In this document: piece by piece, positions 5,399 to 9,444 of the stretch
Position numbering within the stretch: position 1 is the first letter of the stretch
How the letters are laid out: every line of letters starts with the position of its first letter
NCBI GenBank assembly: GCA_036386395.1
Contig: DASVVU010000112.1
Location: 1-9,444, forward strand
DNA length: 9,444 nt
Direction: 5' to 3'
Origin: JAJKJG01 sp036386395
Lineage (GTDB): Bacteria > Pseudomonadota > Alphaproteobacteria > Rhizobiales > Beijerinckiaceae
Notes under the pieces: generated by a model
The model's database searches: none
Seen by the model: the letters and a program-made list of their open reading frames with translations, nothing else
Told to the model about the DNA's origin: nothing
Translations under genes and position numbers: made by a program

Positions 5399-6590
5399 CG
5401 AGGTCCTCCAGCACGAACGCAAGCTCGCGGGCGATGTCGTCCGCCTTCGAGCCGGTCTTGAGCTCCTGGGGCAGCACGTCCCAGGTGTAGGTTTCGACCT
5501 CGAGGTGCGGCGCGAGCGGCGCCGCCCGAAGCGCAGCGAGCGTCGCGCGGAGCTCCCCTTGCGTCGAGGCGAGGTCGCCGAGGTCGGAGAGGAAGACCGG
5601 CACGTGGCAGTGGACGCGCCACTCGCCGCGCGCGCCGCCCTTCCGGTAGGCCGCGAAGGCGTCGGGCAGGTCGGCGAAGCGTTGGAGCTTGCCGTCGCGG
5701 ACGACGACCTGGTGCAGGTAGACGCCGTCGTCGAAATCGCGAAGGCGCGTGGCGAGCGGAGGCGAAATCTCCGGCGCGCGCATCGCCGCCGAGAGCTGAA
5801 TCTTCGGCACAGCAATGCCGGCGCCTCGCAGGCGCTTCAGCGCCGCGACCGGGTCCTCGTACTCGACGGCGCCGTGGCACACGTCGTAGCAGACGCCGAG
5901 GTGGCGCCGCAGCGCCGGCTCCGCGTCTCCGGCGCCGAGCCCGGCCAGCGCCGCGAAGCGGGCGAGCGCCGTGGGGGCGAGGAGCCGCTCCTCGAAGAAG
6001 GCGAGGGTCTCGTCCACGGTCTCGAGGAAGCAGCAGGGCTCGGGCTCCAGCGCAAGCGCAATGCGCCTGCCCGTCGTGCGCTCGATGCCGACGAGGTGGG
6101 CGGCGGCCTGGAGGAGACGATCGACGAGGGCGGCGACGTTGTCAGGGTCGCGCCCGACCGGCTTGAAGCCGCCCGGCACCGTCGAGATGCTGCCGAAGCC
6201 GCCTTCCGGCAGGAGCGCCGCAAGAATGTCGGCGGCGTCGCGGGTGAAGCTTACGCGCTCGTCCGTGCGCCAGTCGGGCTCGTAGACCTGTTCCTTCACC
6301 CGCGTGCCGTGGAAGGGGCCGAAGGGGAAGGCGTTGAGGGTGAAGACGTAGGCGCCGAGGCGCGAAAGCTGCTCCCGGAAGGCTTCGAGCGGCGCGGGCG
6401 CGCGCAGCTCCGCCGCCGCGATGCCGGAGAGGCGCAGACCGAGGCCGAAGGGTTCTTGGGGCGACACCCGCGCCTTGATGCGCGGCACGTGCGCGTCGAG
6501 GCTTTTGCGGATCTCGTCCCAGCTCTCGCCGGCGTGGATGTTGGTGCAGTAGGTCAGCTCCGGCGCGCCGGGCAGGCGGGGCAGGCGCAT
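5349..6590 (-). CDS. eboE: EboE, TIM-barrel metabolite-traffic protein
   Basis: This 413-residue protein matches EboE, a branch of the xylose isomerase-like / AP endonuclease family 2 TIM-barrel fold. These usually bind metal and act on sugar or cyclitol phosphates; EboE's own reaction is unproven. Visible landmarks are TYCTNIHAGESW (residues 13-24), FPFGPFHGTRVKEQVY near 95-110, the acidic LEPEPCC strand (E182, E184) and CYDVCHGAVEYEDP (from C234; D236 and H239), whose acidic and His residues are plausible metal ligands. Length is complete for the family. No signal peptide is seen, so it should be cytosolic. The ATG is preceded by AGGGGAGGGG, and the gap after eboD is 10 bases. Its 3' end overlaps eboC by 50 bases. 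Confidence 0.9.
   Translation of the reverse strand: MRLPRLPGAPELTYCTNIHAGESWDEIRKSLDAHVPRIKARVSPQEPFGLGLRLSGIAAAELRAPAPLEAFREQLSRLGAYVFTLNAFPFGPFHGTRVKEQVYEPDWRTDERVSFTRDAADILAALLPEGGFGSISTVPGGFKPVGRDPDNVAALVDRLLQAAAHLVGIERTTGRRIALALEPEPCCFLETVDETLAFFEERLLAPTALARFAALAGLGAGDAEPALRRHLGVCYDVCHGAVEYEDPVAALKRLRGAGIAVPKIQLSAAMRAPEISPPLATRLRDFDDGVYLHQVVVRDGKLQRFADLPDAFAAYRKGGARGEWRVHCHVPVFLSDLGDLASTQGELRATLAALRAAPLAPHLEVETYTWDVLPQELKTGSKADDIARELAFVLEDLDEGRDDLPGGAARDAA
5404..5409 (-). promoter_or_regulatory. Shine-Dalgarno that fixes the eboC start
   Basis: GGAGGA on the minus strand lies five bases before the ATG at 5398, inside the eboE coding sequence. It supports the 50-base overlap of the two genes and implies translational coupling. 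Confidence 0.7.
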
Positions 6591-6600
6591 GTCCCCTCCC

Positions 6601-7806
6601 CTACGCTCGCGGACCCGCGAGCCAGCCGATCGCCTCTTCGATCAGCGGGTGGTCCATGCGGTTCACCTCGATCCCGTGTCCGACGGCGTCGATGAGCGTC
6701 ACCGTCAACTCGCCCCCAAGATGCTCTTGGAACTCCTTGAGGCCGCGCAGGACCGCGAGTTGCCCCGCGTCGTCGCGCAAGGCCAGCGCATCGCACCACA
6801 GCGTGAAGCCGAGCCTCTCGAGGAGCCGGCGCACGCGCTCGTCCTCACCTGCGGGCAACAGGCCGGCGAGCACGGCGTAGCGGGAGTCGAGGGCGACGCC
6901 GATGGCGACCGCCTCGCCGTGGCTCACGCGGTGCCCGGTCATGGTCTCGAGCCGGTGCGCCGACCAGTGGCCGTAGTCGAGGGGACGCGCCGAGCCCGTC
7001 TCGAACGGATCGCCGCCCTCGGCGATCTGGCGCATGTGGAGCCTGGCCGAGCGCTCGATCAGCCGGTCGAGGGTGTTCGGGTGGAAGCCCGCAAGCGCGT
7101 CGGCGTTCGCCTCGATCCACTCGAAAAACGCCCGGTCGCGGATGAGCGCGACCTTCACGGCTTCCGACATTCCGCCGCGCTTCTCCCGCGCCGGCAGATG
7201 GTCGACGAAGGCGCCGTCGTTGACGATGGCGAAGGGCGGCGCGAAGGTCCCGACGAGGTTCTTGACCCCGAAGGCGTTGACGGCGTTCTTCACCCCGACG
7301 CCGCTGTCGGCCTGCGCCAGCACCGTCGTCGGCAGCCGCACGTGGCGCACGCCGCGGTGGAAGATCGCGGCCGCGTAGCCGACCGCGTCGAGCACCGCGC
7401 CGCCGCCGATCGCGACCGCGTAGGAGTGCCGGTCGATGGCGCGGCTCGAAAGCTCGCCGAGGAGGCGCTCGACGAGCTCGGGGCGCGTCTTCGCCTCCTC
7501 GCCCCCCGGCACCGGGACGATCGCGCCCTCGACCGCGAGCGCGCCGGCGTGGGCCGCGGCGTAGCGGCGGATCGCCCGCTCAAGGTTCGGCATCGCGGCA
7601 AGCACGCCCGTGTCGACGAAGACCGCTATGCAATGGCGCTTGTCCGGCTCGCGGCGGCGGAGCGCGTCGGCGAAGGTCGGGTTCGCGGGATCGAAGGCGT
7701 CGCGGGTGAAGACGACCGGCAGCTCGTAGGCGACCGAGAAACGCTGGAGGTGGGTCTCGCCCCAGGTCGCGTGGCGGCTGCGCTCAAGCACGATGGTTCC
7801 CCGCAC
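6601..7806 (-). CDS. eboD: EboD, 3-dehydroquinate synthase-like sugar cyclase
   Basis: This 401-residue protein belongs to the dehydroquinate synthase superfamily, NAD- and metal-dependent enzymes that cyclise seven-carbon sugar phosphates. It has the GGG nucleotide-binding turn (residues 134-136), RLPTTVLAQADSGVGVKNAVN, and GVKNLVG. The metal-ligand positions of the family are preserved: E215 in SEAVK, H280 in DYGHWSAH, and H296 in SHGEAV. The protein is longer than shikimate-pathway AroB, and the VGVK and SEAVKVA variants differ from it. With the ebo neighbours this points to EboD. The start is a GTG at 7806 after GGGACAGG. It is the first gene of the operon and is 10 bases from eboE. Substrate and product are unknown; a general AroB role is unlikely given the context. 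Confidence 0.9.
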   Translation of the reverse strand: MRGTIVLERSRHATWGETHLQRFSVAYELPVVFTRDAFDPANPTFADALRRREPDKRHCIAVFVDTGVLAAMPNLERAIRRYAAAHAGALAVEGAIVPVPGGEEAKTRPELVERLLGELSSRAIDRHSYAVAIGGGAVLDAVGYAAAIFHRGVRHVRLPTTVLAQADSGVGVKNAVNAFGVKNLVGTFAPPFAIVNDGAFVDHLPAREKRGGMSEAVKVALIRDRAFFEWIEANADALAGFHPNTLDRLIERSARLHMRQIAEGGDPFETGSARPLDYGHWSAHRLETMTGHRVSHGEAVAIGVALDSRYAVLAGLLPAGEDERVRRLLERLGFTLWCDALALRDDAGQLAVLRGLKEFQEHLGGELTVTLIDAVGHGIEVNRMDHPLIEEAIGWLAGPRA

Positions 7807-7857
7807 CCTGTCCCGCCACGAATCCCCGAAACAAATATCGCTTCAAGGCCATAGCCG

Positions 7858-7897
7858 ATGTTGCGCCCGAACCGATCGCCGCGTCAATCGAGCGGCG
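7858..7897 (-). promoter_or_regulatory. Candidate ebo promoter overlapped by an inverted repeat
   Basis: The minus strand has TTGACG (7882-7887) and, 18 bases on, CAACAT (7858-7863), a weak sigma70-like pair 50-80 bases before the eboD start. CGCCGC (7877-7882) and GCGGCG (7892-7897) form an inverted repeat that brackets the -35. This could be an operator or a weak transcript end for the upstream zinc protein gene. No T-run follows, so a terminator is less likely. The -10 match is poor. Confidence 0.3.
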
Positions 7898-7960
7898 CGG
7901 CCGGTCGTGGGGTCTTTGACATCGAGCCGGAGCCGGAGATCCGCCTTCCGTCCTTGGCGG

Positions 7961-8383
7961 TCATCCGGCAGTTTCACTCTGACCAATGGTGCGAGCCTCC
8001 CGGACGTAGCCGAAATCGCCCTCGCCCGACCATGCTCGCCCGTCGGGATAACGCAACTGGACTCCGGCGAGGTCTCTCTCGTCCGCCAGCCACATGTTGA
8101 CGCCCATAAGCGTATTTCCGAACTTTGAGACGGCGTTTGCGGTCAACACGAAGTGTGTCGTCGAACCGCACGTCGGGCAGAACTGGACTTGCGCGTTCGG
8201 ATCGCTCTTGTCTTCCCTGCAATATCCTTTCGTGGTCCCCTCAACGCTGACCTGGGAAGGATGGAAATAGCCCCAGCGAGAGCCCGTTTTGCTGCACATC
8301 GTGCAGTTGCACTCGTGGATGAAGTCCGGTCGTTTTTCGACTTTGATCCGGATTTCACCGCAAAGGCAGGAGAGGTTCAGCAT
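7961..8383 (-). CDS. GFA/CENP-V family zinc protein
   Basis: This 140-residue protein belongs to the GFA (glutathione-dependent formaldehyde-activating) / CENP-V zinc-fold family. The cysteine set is complete: CLCG (C6, C8), CNCTMC (C25, C27, C30) and CPTCG (C69, C72). These bind structural and exchangeable zinc. Many members have no proven formaldehyde activity, so a specific substrate is not claimed. The start at 8383 is chosen because the cysteine motif starts at residue 6, as in the family, and AGGGA lies about 10 bases upstream; the frame stays open to 8434 without family-like sequence. By eye it is less GC-rich than the ebo genes. It is 154 bases upstream of eboD on the same strand and diverges from the sugar dehydrogenase gene. 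Confidence 0.88.
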   Translation of the reverse strand: MLNLSCLCGEIRIKVEKRPDFIHECNCTMCSKTGSRWGYFHPSQVSVEGTTKGYCREDKSDPNAQVQFCPTCGSTTHFVLTANAVSKFGNTLMGVNMWLADERDLAGVQLRYPDGRAWSGEGDFGYVREARTIGQSETAG

Positions 8384-8429
8384 TCGATTTTCCCTATGAG
8401 ACCGGTTGCTTGATTGCCGCCACCGCGCT

Positions 8430-8445
8430 GCCACCAGTCGGTGGC
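8430..8445. repeat. Hairpin in the divergent intergenic region
   Basis: GCCACC (8430-8435) and GGTGGC (8440-8445) form a perfect six-pair stem with an AGTC loop. It lies 47 bases upstream of the zinc protein start, within the 209-base region between the two divergent genes. It could be an operator or a leader hairpin. No convincing promoter hexamers were found for either gene in that region. Confidence 0.35.
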
Positions 8446-8592
8446 CGTAGCCGCGCTGTCCGCGACCCCACTACCGCGCGGCCCCGTCTCCTGGACAGCG
8501 ATACGATATGGGCTCAGAGTACGAAGCGGGCGCCGCGCCGCCAAGCCGATGCTGGCTGCTTCAGGCGCCTTAAAAGACGAGGGAGGAATCAG

Positions 8593-9444
8593 ATGCGTTT
8601 CGTCCCGATTGTTGTCGCCGCGGGAGTCGCGGCCGTGCTGGCCGGGCCGGCCAACGCCGAGGTCAAGATCAAGCTGGAGGAGGTCGTCGGCGGGCTGACC
8701 CACCCGCTTGCGATGGTCACGATCCCCGACGGCAGCGGCCGAAGGGCGGTGATCGAGCAGCACGGACAGGTGCGCATCATCGACGCGCGCGGCCGGCTCC
8801 TGCCCGAGCCGTTCCTGAACATCCAATCGAAGCTCCCGCAGCTTCATTCGTTCTTCGACGAGCGCGGGCTCCTCGGCATCGCCTTCCACCCGAACTACCG
8901 CGAGAACGGCAAGTTCTACATCGCCTACTCGGCCCCTTTGCGGGGCGACGCGATCCTCGACCGGAAGCTCTGGTGGTCCCACACCAACACGGTCTCTGAG
9001 ATGACCGTCTCGAAGGACAACCCCAACAAGGCCAACCCGAACGTCGAGAAGATCATCTCCCAGATCGACTGGCCGCAGTTCAACCACAACGGCCACTGGA
9101 TCGGCTTCGGCCCGGACGGCAAGCTCTACGTGTCGACCGGCGACGGCGGCTATGCCAACGACTGGGGCATCGGCCACAACGTCACGACCGGCAACGGCCA
9201 GGACCTCACGACGCCGCTCGGCAAGATCCTGCGTCTCGACGTCGACAAGGACGACCTCGTCCCGACCGACAATCCCTTCGTCGGGCGCAGCGACGCGAAC
9301 GCCCAGATCTGGGCCTACGGCCTGCGCAACCCGTGGCGCTGCTCCTTCGACATGGGCGGCGACAAGGAGCTGTTCTGCGCCGACGTCCAGCAGAACTCCA
9401 TCGAGGAGGTCGACATCGTCAAGAAAGGCGGGAACTACGGCTGG
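8593..9444 (+). CDS. Exported PQQ-dependent sugar dehydrogenase (3' end outside window)
   Basis: The first 284 codons of a soluble glucose/sorbosone dehydrogenase-type beta-propeller are present. These periplasmic enzymes oxidise sugars or polyols using PQQ and pass electrons to a cytochrome. Residues 1-22 form a signal peptide with an ANA cleavage site before E23. Family landmarks are ERGLLGIAFHPNY, NHNGHWIGFGPDGKLY (N164-H168; H165 is the likely catalytic base by analogy), STGDGG, YGLRNPWR and EEVDIVKKGGNYGW. The start is well supported: GGGAGGA lies five bases before the ATG. The reading frame is still open at the window edge, so the remaining blades and any fused C-terminal cytochrome c cannot be judged. 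It is divergent from the zinc protein gene; a functional link is not shown. Confidence 0.92.
   Translation, partial: MRFVPIVVAAGVAAVLAGPANAEVKIKLEEVVGGLTHPLAMVTIPDGSGRRAVIEQHGQVRIIDARGRLLPEPFLNIQSKLPQLHSFFDERGLLGIAFHPNYRENGKFYIAYSAPLRGDAILDRKLWWSHTNTVSEMTVSKDNPNKANPNVEKIISQIDWPQFNHNGHWIGFGPDGKLYVSTGDGGYANDWGIGHNVTTGNGQDLTTPLGKILRLDVDKDDLVPTDNPFVGRSDANAQIWAYGLRNPWRCSFDMGGDKELFCADVQQNSIEEVDIVKKGGNYGW

Noticed and set aside
5399..5815. Upstream in-frame extension of eboC
   Set aside because: It overlaps the well-supported eboE frame and is Ser/Arg-rich; the ATG at 5398 has a strong Shine-Dalgarno.
7916..7921. Plus-strand TTGACA near the end of the zinc protein gene
   Set aside because: No AT-rich -10 follows at 16-18 bases and there is no plus-strand gene downstream for it to serve.
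8377..9177. Long minus-strand open frame over the start of the sugar dehydrogenase
   Set aside because: It is an antisense shadow; the plus strand has a signal peptide, a Shine-Dalgarno and clear PQQ-propeller motifs. I considered a transposase remnant near 8390-8500 but saw no family motif.
1..9444. CRISPR arrays, tRNA genes, insertion sequences
   Set aside because: No spaced direct repeats, tRNA cloverleaf or transposase motif was seen on either strand by reading.

Overview
The window looks like a high-GC alphaproteobacterial chromosome, most likely Hyphomicrobiales (Rhizobiales). The first 189 bases are the reversed 5' end of a 16S rRNA gene with an alphaproteobacterial-type start (CAACTTGAGAGTTTGATC). 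Protein-coding codons are strongly G/C-biased in the third position. Genus cannot be fixed from this much sequence.

Layout. 1-189: 5' end of 16S rRNA, minus strand. 190-970: no protein gene; it holds the rRNA leader (boxA and several stem-loops), two tandem sigma70-type rRNA promoters with exact 17-base spacers, an unassigned minus-strand intrinsic terminator that may end a small RNA, and two hairpins in the 5' region of the next gene. 971-3010: a membrane-anchored M23 (LytM-type) murein peptidase, plus strand. 3016-3592: a HigBA-type toxin-antitoxin pair, minus strand, with a palindromic operator at 3600-3618; by eye its toxin half is lower in GC than the surroundings. 3678-7806: four tightly packed minus-strand genes read eboD-eboE-eboC-eboA. 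7961-8383: a GFA/CENP-V zinc protein, minus strand. 8593-9444: the start of an exported PQQ-dependent sugar dehydrogenase, plus strand, cut off by the window edge.

The main point of interest is the ebo cluster. EBO genes were recognised in eustigmatophyte algal plastids and scattered bacteria, and in scytonemin-making cyanobacteria they are needed to move the scytonemin monomer to the periplasm. Their core chemistry is undefined. Here eboB (TatD-type hydrolase) and eboF (phosphatase/phosphodiesterase-type) are absent, the gene order is D-E-C-A, and no scytonemin genes are visible. This is therefore a reduced EBO locus with an unknown cargo. EboD (dehydroquinate-synthase-like cyclase), EboE (TIM-barrel sugar-isomerase-like), EboC (UbiA-type membrane prenyltransferase) and EboA (family-specific) plausibly build or use a prenylated cyclic metabolite at the inner membrane. 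That pathway is inference. Overlapping start and stop codons indicate one translationally coupled operon.
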